Source: Allomuricauda sp. ARW1Y1 (GTDB lineage: Bacteria; Bacteroidota; Bacteroidia; Flavobacteriales; Flavobacteriaceae). Taken from it: a stretch of DNA of 64,000 nt. Position numbers and translations under genes: made by a program. The notes below the pieces were generated by a model that was given only the letters and a program-made list of their open reading frames with translations, was not told where the DNA came from and searched no databases. Positions 24,634-32,336 of this stretch are shown here, piece after piece. Numbering within the stretch: the first letter of the stretch is position 1; each line of letters begins with the position of its first letter. The stretch is from positions 248,001 through 312,000 of the forward strand of contig NZ_JACBZU010000001.1 of the NCBI RefSeq assembly GCF_013407935.1. The letters run 5' to 3'.

Positions 24634-25476
24634 ATGAAAATTCAATTGGAAAACATACAGCCCAATGACAAGAGCTCCTTCCATCTATTGCACAATCCGA
24701 AGTTGAACGATCTTTTTTTCTGGCACTTTCATCCCGAATTTGAATTGGTCTATATTGAAGGGGCCAACGGAAAGCGTCATGTAGGTCGCCATATTTCCAA
24801 TTTCAAGGGAAGCGACCTTGTACTGATCGGTTCCAACATCCCCCATCTAAACTTTGACCACGGCATCAAAACGGAGTACCACAAGGAAGTTTTGCACATC
24901 AGCGCTTCGTTCAAGGAAAAGGTGTTTACCGAGATTCAGGAACTGGAAGATGTGTATGGGCTATTGGACAGGTCTCAGCATGGCATTGCCTTTTATGGTG
25001 AAACGAAACAAACGGTGGGTTCCCTCATGAAACAATTGCAGGGCATGAACCGGTTTGGTCAATTGTTGAAAATCCTTCAGTTGCTCAAACTGTTGGCCCA
25101 GAGTGAGGAGTACATCCTTTTGCACGATAACCCCATCATCAACAACAAAGCCAACAAGCAACAAGAACGTTTGCAAAAGGTATATTCCTATATCGATGAG
25201 CATTATTCCCGAAAAATAGCCTTGGAGGATATTGCAGCGTCCATAAACCTTGGGAAAGAGGCTTTTTGCAGATACTTTAAAAAGAATACGGGGAGTACCT
25301 TTACCCGTTTTTTGAACCAATATCGCATTACGCAGGCCAAGCGAATGTTGTTGACGGGCAAAAATATTGGAGAAACCTGCTACGAATGCGGGTTTGAAAG
25401 CTTATCCTACTTCAACCGGACGTTTAAAAGGATAAGCGGCGAAAATCCTTCGGATTATAAGAAAAGAAACCGCTAA
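24634..25476 (+). CDS. AraC-family transcriptional regulator with cupin sensor domain
   Basis: 280 residues. N-terminal cupin-like part (about 1-100) with FWHFHPEFELVYIEGANG and GSNIPHLNF, an all-helical linker, and a C-terminal double helix-turn-helix (about 180-278) containing IALEDIAASINLGKEAFCRY and SYFNRTFKRISGENPSDYKK. Such proteins sense sugars or other small ligands. The divergent PhyH oxygenase is its probable target. A similar cupin-AraC layout controls carbohydrate genes in Bacteroidetes, but no sugar gene is next to it here. Confidence 0.93.
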   Translation: MKIQLENIQPNDKSSFHLLHNPKLNDLFFWHFHPEFELVYIEGANGKRHVGRHISNFKGSDLVLIGSNIPHLNFDHGIKTEYHKEVLHISASFKEKVFTEIQELEDVYGLLDRSQHGIAFYGETKQTVGSLMKQLQGMNRFGQLLKILQLLKLLAQSEEYILLHDNPIINNKANKQQERLQKVYSYIDEHYSRKIALEDIAASINLGKEAFCRYFKKNTGSTFTRFLNQYRITQAKRMLLTGKNIGETCYECGFESLSYFNRTFKRISGENPSDYKKRNR

Positions 25477-25511
25477 AAAAAGAACCGCCCCGAGCACATG
25501 TGCCCAAGGCG
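25474..25511 (-). terminator. Terminator of the lipoprotein gene at 25573
   Basis: On the minus strand CGCC...GGCG arms (25508-25511 and 25486-25489) enclose the perfect GCACATGTGC palindrome, followed by TTCTTTTTTTAG. The T-run lies on the minus strand, so it ends the leftward transcript; it overlaps the stop of the AraC gene. Confidence 0.65.
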
Positions 25512-25572
25512 ATTCTCAACTAAATAACCAACCAAAAAAACTATTAGTATGGTCTAACATATTTGTTCTTCC

Positions 25573-26493
25573 TTACATATTCCGTTGACGGGTAACGTTC
25601 ATTACAGGATTGTTGGTTTTTGAACGTTTTTTACCTGTTCCGCCACTTGATTTCAAATATTGAATGTATCCTCTTCCCGTGAATTCGTATACCGTTCCGC
25701 TGGATACATGGTACAACTCTATGGTACTATTATTGATAACGTACAACTCAAAATAATCATTGCCCAAATAGTCATAATCGAGTGTTAAAGTTTTCAGGGT
25801 GGCATCATTGGCCACGTCGTACACTTCATAATCCCCCTGGTAATCCCATTGAATACTGTTCAACGGAATACCGGCCATATCCACCGAGGACCTAAAATAC
25901 CCATCCCCGTCAGCAAAAAACTGCAAATAGTTTTCCTCATCGAACTCGTTCAAGGCTCCAACTTCACTGGTAAAAGTTTTCTCCCATACTTGATATTCCT
26001 GTAGCAAATAGTGGATATTGTCATAGAACACCCTATCGTAATCAAAGTTGTTCCTTTGATACCCTTCCAAAATATAGGAAGTATCGGAGCGGGGATCGTA
26101 GAGTTCCAAGGTATTATTGTCCAAAGGGAACACTTCCAACAACCAAAGGCCGTCTACATCGTGGTCGATTTCCACCTGACCGCTAAAAGTGCCGTATGCA
26201 CCAACATCAATACCCAAACCGTTTCCTGTTTTTCCCAAACCGGAAAGATTGTTGTTGGCGTAAACGATGCCCCTATCGAACGAAATGGTAAACGCGCGTT
26301 GCAAAAAGGGCACTTCCCCACCGCCACGGGTTGCATTGATATCGATATACCAAAGGTCGTACGATTCCAAAACCAGGGCGGTAGTGATAGGTGGCTCCAC
26401 CATCAGGTCATCTTCTACAATAACCTCGGTGTAGCAAGAACTGGCCAATATGCCTATCAGTAAAAATCCGAAAAGTAGTTTTCTATGTTTCAT
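25573..26493 (-). CDS. Lipoprotein of unknown function with paired beta domains
   Basis: 306 residues; lipobox ASSC (C20). The mature part is rich in D, Y, N and aromatic residues and seems to hold two similar halves, each ending in an element like NTLELYDPRSDTSYILEGYQ and STIELYHVSSGTVYEFTGRG, suggesting a lipocalin-like repeat. The C-terminus is a basic, probably disordered tail with GGTGKKRSKTNN. No family recognised. It is monocistronic with a terminator downstream and no nearby functional clue. Confidence 0.75.
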   Translation of the reverse strand: MKHRKLLFGFLLIGILASSCYTEVIVEDDLMVEPPITTALVLESYDLWYIDINATRGGGEVPFLQRAFTISFDRGIVYANNNLSGLGKTGNGLGIDVGAYGTFSGQVEIDHDVDGLWLLEVFPLDNNTLELYDPRSDTSYILEGYQRNNFDYDRVFYDNIHYLLQEYQVWEKTFTSEVGALNEFDEENYLQFFADGDGYFRSSVDMAGIPLNSIQWDYQGDYEVYDVANDATLKTLTLDYDYLGNDYFELYVINNSTIELYHVSSGTVYEFTGRGYIQYLKSSGGTGKKRSKTNNPVMNVTRQRNM

Positions 26494-26617
26494 AATCGAG
26501 GTTTTAAGGTTCCATATACCTAGACCAAGCAGCGTGCCAAATTATTTAACTGTTTGATTATCAATTAAAAACATTCTGATTGATTTATTTTTTAGCTTTA
26601 CATCCTAATTTGGATGC

Positions 26618-27619
26618 ATGAAAGACAAGCTTACGTTTGGAGTTTTTGGAGGAGGAAGTTGGGGTACGGCGATTGTAAAGATGTTGACCGAAAATCTGGA
26701 CCATGTACATTGGTACATGCGGAGCGATTCTGCGATTCGACATATCCAAAAAGAATGGCACAATCCCAACTATTTGAGCTCTGTGGAGTTTGATGTGGAC
26801 CAGCTTGTGATGAGCCATGATATCAACACGATTGCTGAAGCGTCCGATGTGCTGATCTTTGCGATTCCCTCCGCTTTTTTGGAAAGGGAACTTCAAGCTT
26901 TGACCGTTCCATTGAAGGATAAAATTATTTTTTCGGCCATTAAGGGTATTGTTCCGGAAAGCGGCCGCATTGTTGGGGAGCATTTTAATGAAAAATACGG
27001 TATCCCTTTTGAAAATATCGGGGTCATTACAGGACCTTGCCATGCCGAAGAAGTGGCACTGGAGCGCTTATCGTACTTGACCATTGCCTGTGCCGATGCC
27101 GATAAGGCAAAAATGGTGGCCAAACACCTGAAGAGCGACTATATCCGCACCAAAATATCGGACGACATCATCGGTACGGAATATGCAGCCATGCTGAAAA
27201 ACATTTATGCCATTGCTGCGGGCATAGCCCACGGACTGGGTTATGGGGACAATTTCCAAAGCGTGTTGATGAGCAATGCCATCCGCGAGATGAAACGTTT
27301 TATTGACCGTGTGTACAAAATGAAGCGTAACATCAACGCATCGGCCTATTTGGGCGACTTATTGGTGACGGGATATTCCACTTTTAGTAGAAACCGTATG
27401 TTCGGGAACATGATAGGGAAGGGCTACACCGTAAAAAGCGCGATGATGGAGATGAATATGGTAGCCGAAGGCTATTATGCCACCCAAAGTGCCCATAACT
27501 TGATGGAAAAACTACAGAAGAAGTCCAAAACTCCGATTATCAACGCCGTATACCAAGTGCTCTACAAAAACAAGAACCCCAAAAAAGTTTTTGAAAAGTT
27601 GACGGAGAAGTTGGATTAA
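26618..27619 (+). CDS. gpsA: NAD(P)-dependent glycerol-3-phosphate dehydrogenase
   Basis: 333 residues, normal size. GVFGGGSWGTAIVKML at residues 8-23 is the Rossmann dinucleotide site; GPCHAEEVALERLSY and GYGDNFQSVLM are GpsA signatures, and the catalytic lysine lies in EYAAMLKNIYAIAAG. It makes sn-glycerol 3-phosphate from dihydroxyacetone phosphate for phospholipid synthesis. A TAGCTTTA near-match to a -7 box is at 26593-26600. Its end overlaps the convergent glpD by 4 bases. Confidence 0.96.
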   Translation: MKDKLTFGVFGGGSWGTAIVKMLTENLDHVHWYMRSDSAIRHIQKEWHNPNYLSSVEFDVDQLVMSHDINTIAEASDVLIFAIPSAFLERELQALTVPLKDKIIFSAIKGIVPESGRIVGEHFNEKYGIPFENIGVITGPCHAEEVALERLSYLTIACADADKAKMVAKHLKSDYIRTKISDDIIGTEYAAMLKNIYAIAAGIAHGLGYGDNFQSVLMSNAIREMKRFIDRVYKMKRNINASAYLGDLLVTGYSTFSRNRMFGNMIGKGYTVKSAMMEMNMVAEGYYATQSAHNLMEKLQKKSKTPIINAVYQVLYKNKNPKKVFEKLTEKLD

Positions 27620-29283
27620 CCCCGCTCCAGCGAAAAATCCGAATGCTCGGTCAACTGGGTATCCAATTCCTTGGAAAAGGCTTCCATGTCTTGCGCAGAA
27701 TAGTTATAGGCTTTTTGAAATTCCTCGAACACCGGCTCCTTATATTTGCGAACGCTGTCAATATCAAAATACAGTCGGCCCGTTCTTCGAATAAAAAAGT
27801 CCAGCGGGTTTAGGGCCATTTCGTGCGCCATGGCAAACTGCGCCTCTGCCCTGACCATACGTTCTTTTGGCTTTTTACCCTTGATGTTGGCGTATCGCTC
27901 CAAAATAGATTCGGTCTGCTTACCGTAGGTGGTGACCAGATACCAGGCGTGATAGTATTCAAATCCGTCTTCTTTAAGGTTGTCCAGGACCTGATCAATG
28001 TATTTGGTGACGTGCTTATACTTTTTAAAGTCGTTTCCGCAAAGTGGAATCTTATCCGTGGTGCAAGCCTTCAATTCGGTTTCGTAATCTTCCTCCATTT
28101 TTTTGACGATACGGTTCACCACACGTTCGGCCATTTTGCGGTACCCCGTAAGTTTACCGCCTGCAATGCTGACCAATCCACTATCGGAAGTGAAAATTTC
28201 ATCCTTTCGGGACAATTCAGAAGCGGATTTCCCTTCTTCGTGAATTAATGGACGAAGTCCAGCCCATGACGAAATAATGTCGTCCAACTCCAATTCGATG
28301 TCCGGGAACATATTGTTTACAGCGGAAATCAAATAAATGGCATCGGCCAGATCCGTGGTTACATGGTTCTTGTCGGCATTGTAATTCGTATCCGTAGTGC
28401 CAATGTAGGTGACCTTACCGCGTGGGATGGCAAACATCATCCTACCGTCGGGAATATCAAAATAAACGGATTGCTTCACGGGTAATTTTTCCTTTGGAAA
28501 TACCAAATGGACCCCCTTGGTCAGGTGCAATTGTTTTCCCTTTTTGGATTGGTTTACACTGCGCAGTTCATCCACCCAGGGGCCAGCAGCGTTGATGACA
28601 TATTTGGAGAATACATTGTACTCATCCCCGAAAACCTCATCCGTGAACTTTACCCCAGCTACTTGCTCATCTTTATAAATAAAATCGGTGACCTTGGCGT
28701 AATTGAACAACTGTGCCCCAAACTGAAGACTGGTCTTCATATTTTCCATGGTGAGCCGGGCATCATCGGTGCGGTATTCGGCATAATAGCCGGCACCGTT
28801 CAAAATCTTTTTGGGGAGGAGCGGCTCCAGTTTCAGGGCTTCCTTCTTTTCCAGCATCTGCCTTTTGTCGTCCCCAGAAACCTGGGCCAAAATATCGTAC
28901 ACCTTCAAACCGATGGAGGTCAACCATTTTCCATAAGACCCGCCCTCGATAAGCGGGAGCAACATTTTTTCGGGCAGGACCAAATGAGGCGCCAATTTGT
29001 GCACAATGGCACGTTCCGAACCCACTTCTTTCACCAACCAAAAATCGAATTGTTTCAGATAGCGGAGCCCGCCGTGTATCAATTTGGTGGATTTGCTACT
29101 GGTACCCGAAGCGAAATCCCCTTTCTCCAACAACAGCACTTTCATGCCGCGAGAAGAAGCGTCCAGGGCAATTCCAGCACCGGTTATTCCCCCACCCACG
29201 ACCACGAGGTCGTATGACATTTGGGCCGCCTTTTGCAACTGTTCCTTTCGATTTACGTTTGAAAAAACAATGTTCTCGCTCAT
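27616..29283 (-). CDS. glpD: Aerobic FAD glycerol-3-phosphate dehydrogenase
   Basis: 555 residues from the ATG at 29283 (an in-frame upstream start at 29325 is less likely). The FAD-binding motif VVVGGGITGAGIALDASSRG is at residues 27-46; KSTKLIHGGLRYLKQFDFWL and the C-terminal helical DAO_C domain fit GlpD. It oxidises glycerol 3-phosphate to dihydroxyacetone phosphate at the inner membrane and feeds quinones. The ATG overlaps the stop of the upstream monooxygenase-like gene as ATGA, so translation is coupled. No glycerol kinase or facilitator gene is adjacent. Confidence 0.96.
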   Translation of the reverse strand: MSENIVFSNVNRKEQLQKAAQMSYDLVVVGGGITGAGIALDASSRGMKVLLLEKGDFASGTSSKSTKLIHGGLRYLKQFDFWLVKEVGSERAIVHKLAPHLVLPEKMLLPLIEGGSYGKWLTSIGLKVYDILAQVSGDDKRQMLEKKEALKLEPLLPKKILNGAGYYAEYRTDDARLTMENMKTSLQFGAQLFNYAKVTDFIYKDEQVAGVKFTDEVFGDEYNVFSKYVINAAGPWVDELRSVNQSKKGKQLHLTKGVHLVFPKEKLPVKQSVYFDIPDGRMMFAIPRGKVTYIGTTDTNYNADKNHVTTDLADAIYLISAVNNMFPDIELELDDIISSWAGLRPLIHEEGKSASELSRKDEIFTSDSGLVSIAGGKLTGYRKMAERVVNRIVKKMEEDYETELKACTTDKIPLCGNDFKKYKHVTKYIDQVLDNLKEDGFEYYHAWYLVTTYGKQTESILERYANIKGKKPKERMVRAEAQFAMAHEMALNPLDFFIRRTGRLYFDIDSVRKYKEPVFEEFQKAYNYSAQDMEAFSKELDTQLTEHSDFSLERG

Positions 29284-29597
29284 GATTCTATTGTATTGAA
29301 TTCGTATTCCCGTTCCACACGGCACACCCGGACTTTATACCAAGAATACCATTGCAGTCTGCCTTGTTTTTGCGCTTGTTTGTGGTCCAATTGGGCCTTC
29401 CAATTGGCAATCGCTTCCAAACTCTCCCAATAACTGACGGTGATTCCGACACCATCCCTAGCACTTTCCACATCCAAGAAGCCCGGTTGTTTTCGTGCCA
29501 AGGTTTCCATTTCTTCCGCCATTTGCGCATATCCTTCGTCACCTGGAGTTCTTAGGCTGGTGAAAATTACCGCGTAATATGGTTTTTGGGGATTCAT
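29280..29597 (-). CDS. Antibiotic biosynthesis monooxygenase (ABM)-domain protein
   Basis: 105 residues forming one ferredoxin-like ABM fold: YYAVIFTSLRTPGDEGYAQM, the QPGFLDVESARDGVGITVSYW segment (in part) and WKAQLDHKQAQ are typical. Despite the family name, such small proteins are often heme-degrading enzymes or quinol/aldehyde oxidoreductase-like stress proteins. It starts directly after the stop of the gene at 29598 and ends inside the glpD start, so all three are one transcript. Confidence 0.88.
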   Translation of the reverse strand: MNPQKPYYAVIFTSLRTPGDEGYAQMAEEMETLARKQPGFLDVESARDGVGITVSYWESLEAIANWKAQLDHKQAQKQGRLQWYSWYKVRVCRVEREYEFNTIES

Positions 29598-29954
29598 TTA
29601 ATTGATGTACTCCTTTTCCAAAAAATAATTTACTAAGGCTTCCTTCATCAAAACCGTTTGCTCCCCGGCCTTGAGCGGTGGGAGTTGTTCCTTGATTTTA
29701 TAATGTGGCCATCCTTCATCATCAAAAAAGTCAAAATCGTAATACCCATAAGGCTCCAACAGCCTGCAGATGGCGATATGCATCAGATTGACTTTTTCGT
29801 CCTTTTTAAATTTACGATGAAAATTTCCCAATTCCTGAACGCCTACCAAATAAATGATGCCATCCAGTTCCAATGGATCACCATCGGAAAATTGGGCCGA
29901 CAGTTTTTGCACCAACAGCTCCCATCGTTCCCTTAATTGTTCGTCTCTTGCCAT
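29598..29954 (-). CDS. Conserved hypothetical protein (acidic/aromatic small protein)
   Basis: 118 residues from the ATG at 29954; a TTG at 29975 would add seven, but it falls inside the -7 box at 29973-29980. Soluble, helical, with YLVGVQELGNFHRKFKKDEK, then LMHIAICRLLEPYGYYDF and a C-terminal VLMKEALVNYFLEKEY helix. I recognise no domain. It heads the operon with the ABM protein and glpD and abuts the next start codon with no gap. Confidence 0.78.
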   Translation of the reverse strand: MARDEQLRERWELLVQKLSAQFSDGDPLELDGIIYLVGVQELGNFHRKFKKDEKVNLMHIAICRLLEPYGYYDFDFFDDEGWPHYKIKEQLPPLKAGEQTVLMKEALVNYFLEKEYIN

Positions 29955-29972
29955 GTGTTTTGCAATGAGTAC

Positions 29973-29980
29973 CAAAGGTA
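29973..29980 (-). promoter_or_regulatory. -7 box for the 29954 - ABM - glpD operon
   Basis: The minus strand reads TACCTTTG (perfect match); it fixes the start of the first gene at 29954 and makes the TTG at 29975 unlikely. Confidence 0.5.
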
Positions 29981-29993
29981 CAAATCAATATTC

Positions 29994-30001
29994 TATATTT
30001 G
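29994..30001 (+). promoter_or_regulatory. -7 box for cvpA
   Basis: TATATTTG (perfect match), 13 bases before the ATG at 30015, implying a leader of only a few bases. It is back to back with the minus-strand box 13 bases away. Confidence 0.45.
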
Positions 30002-30014
30002 TTAAAACCCGCGC

Positions 30015-30545
30015 ATGAGCTTTTTGGATATCATCATAGGAATTCTACTGATTTGGGGCCTTTACAAAGGGCTGAAAAATGGCTTGTTTGTAGAGCTGGC
30101 TTCTTTGGTGGCACTCATTGCCGGAATTTATGGAGCCATCCATTTTTCGTACATCACGGGCGATTATCTTGCCGAACAATTTGATTGGAGCGACCAATAT
30201 CTTAAAATTGCTGCGTTCTTATTTACCTTTTTCGCCATCATCATTGTAGTAAATCTTGCCGGAAAATTCCTGACCAAGATTGCCGATTTTGCCATGCTCG
30301 GCCTGCTCAATAAAATCGCAGGAGGCATTTTTGGGATTTTAAAGGTGGCTGTTATCCTTGGTGCCTTTCTAATTTTCTTTGAAAAACTCTCTTCTCCTCT
30401 CGGACTCATCAATGAAGAAAGCAAACAAGAATCCGTTTTCTACGAACCCATCAAGGAAATTGGAGCCTTGGTGTTCGCTTATGTATTTGATGACGAGGAA
30501 ACCCTCCCCAAAGAAGAAGTCGAAGCTAGGGAGGAGATTATATGA
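30015..30545 (+). CDS. CvpA-family membrane protein
   Basis: 176 residues with four membrane segments. The start MSFLDIIIGILLIWGLYKGL and GLFVELASLVALIAGIYGA fit the colicin V production/CvpA family; a charged C-terminal tail (EETLPKEEVEAREE) is cytoplasmic. CvpA proteins affect envelope stress and bile or colicin phenotypes, with no defined reaction. Monocistronic, divergent from the glpD operon. Confidence 0.9.
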   Translation: MSFLDIIIGILLIWGLYKGLKNGLFVELASLVALIAGIYGAIHFSYITGDYLAEQFDWSDQYLKIAAFLFTFFAIIIVVNLAGKFLTKIADFAMLGLLNKIAGGIFGILKVAVILGAFLIFFEKLSSPLGLINEESKQESVFYEPIKEIGALVFAYVFDDEETLPKEEVEAREEII

Positions 30546-30734
30546 ACGGTACGCTTTTCCCGATGAATTGATAATCTTCCCATACCACGGCACCATCATT
30601 ATTTCAGTATCCTGTATTTCAACGTGATAATCTACCCTGATGTGGAAATTTTATGGAAACGGGCAGGGTCTCCTTTAGTTTAGCAAACGAGAACATTAGG
30701 GAATTTAGAACACTCCCGAAAACGACCCCGAGAA

Positions 30735-31247
30735 ATGAAAAAATGTACGAGCACTTTGCTGATCGTAGGATTGGTATTGCTACTTGCAAGCTGTAGCAAA
30801 TCATCGACAGAAGAATTGGAACAATTGTATACCGAAGCCAGTATTGGAAACGATAAAGTTTCTGTAGATCCCATAAAAATGGAAGAGGAACTGCTGGATT
30901 TGGTCAACGAATACCGAAATTCAATCGGTTTGGAGGCCTTGATCACAAGCGAACCAGCTTACAAATATGCTGAGGATCACAACAATTATATGATCTCCAA
31001 AAACAGCTTGAGCCACGATAATTTTGAAGAACGTGCCGCCAGCATCGCAGCGGAAACCAATGCGCAGAAAATTTCAGAAAATGTGGCCCGTTTTTATGCA
31101 TCCGCAGAAAAAACTATGGATGCATGGGTGGCCAGTGCCTCCCATAAGCAAGCTCTTGATGGGGACTTTACCCATACTGCCCTTAGCGTGCAGTTGGACA
31201 AGGACGGAAGACCTTACTATACCCAGATTTTTATAAAGATAGACTAA
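30735..31247 (+). CDS. CAP (SCP/PR-1)-domain lipoprotein
   Basis: 170 residues; lipobox LASC (C20). The CAP domain covers about 50-168: LLDLVNEYRNSIGLEAL, YKYAEDHNNYMISKNSLSHD (the conserved His region), KISENVARFY, and AWVASASHKQALDGDFTHTA. The pattern of two histidines and two glutamates of CAP proteins is kept. Secreted CAP proteins bind lipids, peptidoglycan or metals; the role here is unknown. A clear terminator lies 24 bases downstream. Confidence 0.9.
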   Translation: MKKCTSTLLIVGLVLLLASCSKSSTEELEQLYTEASIGNDKVSVDPIKMEEELLDLVNEYRNSIGLEALITSEPAYKYAEDHNNYMISKNSLSHDNFEERAASIAAETNAQKISENVARFYASAEKTMDAWVASASHKQALDGDFTHTALSVQLDKDGRPYYTQIFIKID

Positions 31248-31271
31248 TGTAACCCCGTATAACTCACAGCA

Positions 31272-31299
31272 AGACCCGCCTATGGTGGGTCTTTTTTTT
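31272..31299 (+). terminator. Terminator after the CAP lipoprotein gene
   Basis: AGACCCGCC (31272-31280), loop TAT, GGTGGGTCT (31284-31292), one G-U pair, then seven more T. Confidence 0.9.
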
Positions 31300-31310
31300 G
31301 AATTGCTATG

Positions 31311-31337
31311 TTGCCACGAGAGATTTTTTTACCTTTC
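31311..31337 (+). promoter_or_regulatory. Probable haaO promoter
   Basis: TTG (31311-31313) and TACCTTTC (31330-31337, seven of eight matches to TAnnTTTG) are 16 bases apart. The predicted transcript start near 31343 supports the ATG at 31353 and excludes the in-frame ATG at 31308. Confidence 0.4.
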
Positions 31338-31352
31338 ATAAAATCTTTGAAC

Positions 31353-31895
31353 ATGGCAATAAAGGCACCTTTTAATCTCAACAAATGGGTAGAGGAAAAC
31401 CGTGAGACCCTAAAACCTCCGGTGGGCAATAAAAATTTGTACAAAGAATCGGGTGATTACATTGTGATGGTGGTCGCCGGTCCCAATGCTCGAAAGGATT
31501 ATCATTATAACGAGACGGAGGAACTTTTTTATCAATTGGAAGGACAGATCGAAGTGCATATCCAAGAAGATGGACAAAAAAGAACCATGGAACTGGGACC
31601 CGGGGATATGTACCTCCATCCGGCCAAAGTGCCACATTCACCCGTTCGCAAGGAGGGCTCCATTGGTTTGGTCGTGGAGCGCAAGCGCATGGACCTCGAT
31701 GCCAAAGATGGACTGCTTTGGTTTTGCGATAACTGCAACAACAAACTGCATGAGGTTTATTTTAAACTACATGACATTGAAAAGGATTTCTTAGGTCATT
31801 TTAAGCACTTTTACGGTTCGGAAGAACTGCGCACCTGCAACAAATGTGGTACCGTAATGCCCGTTGATGAACGATTTGTAGCCAAAGAAGAATGA
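31353..31895 (+). CDS. haaO: 3-hydroxyanthranilate 3,4-dioxygenase
   Basis: 180 residues. It opens the ring of 3-hydroxyanthranilate to 2-amino-3-carboxymuconate semialdehyde, which leads to quinolinate (NAD) or to 2-aminomuconate (tryptophan breakdown). Cupin iron ligands H51, E57 and H95 are present, with substrate arginines R47 and R99; the second, rubredoxin-like iron site has C125, C128, C162 and C165. This is the complete bacterial pattern. The stop overlaps the next start as ATGA. The other kynurenine-pathway genes are not in this window. Confidence 0.96.
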   Translation: MAIKAPFNLNKWVEENRETLKPPVGNKNLYKESGDYIVMVVAGPNARKDYHYNETEELFYQLEGQIEVHIQEDGQKRTMELGPGDMYLHPAKVPHSPVRKEGSIGLVVERKRMDLDAKDGLLWFCDNCNNKLHEVYFKLHDIEKDFLGHFKHFYGSEELRTCNKCGTVMPVDERFVAKEE

Positions 31896-32266
31896 TTCTC
31901 CTTATAGCAAAAATCATCATTGGGATTGTGGCCCTGCTCCACCTTTATTTTTTATGGTTGGAAATGTTTGCGTGGACTACAAAAGCAAAAAAAGTGTTCC
32001 GCAGCTTTCCGGAAGAGCTCTTTGAGCCCACAAAAACACTGGCGGCGAACCAAGGGCTGTACAATGGTTTTTTGGCCGCGGGACTTATCTGGTCTTTGTT
32101 GATAAAAGATGGAGCTTGGCAAGTGTATGTAGCCCTCTTCTTTTTGGGATGTGTTGCCGTAGCTGGAATCTACGGTGCGGCTACCGCTTCAAAAAAAATA
32201 TTTACGGTACAGGCACTCCCTGCTTTGGTAGGAATAGCACTTTTATTGGTGCACCTATTCCTGTAA
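31892..32266 (+). CDS. DUF1304 four-helix membrane protein
   Basis: 124 residues, four membrane helices. HLYFLWLEMFAWTTKAKKVF near residues 17-36, ANQGLYNGFLAAGLIW and VAGIYGAATASKK match the DUF1304 family. No biochemical role is established. Translational coupling to haaO (4-base overlap) suggests related use, perhaps transport or membrane association, but that is inference only. Confidence 0.88.
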   Translation: MILLIAKIIIGIVALLHLYFLWLEMFAWTTKAKKVFRSFPEELFEPTKTLAANQGLYNGFLAAGLIWSLLIKDGAWQVYVALFFLGCVAVAGIYGAATASKKIFTVQALPALVGIALLLVHLFL

Positions 32267-32336
32267 ACCGTTTATTCTCTTCAAGATTATTCGTAATATT
32301 GTGAAAATATAACAATTCACTCGTAAAAAGTTATAA

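Noticed and set aside
28507..29217. Long open frame on the plus strand opposite glpD
   Set aside because: It is fully antisense to the strongly conserved FAD dehydrogenase, has no recognisable domain or promoter, and its composition mirrors the glpD codons.
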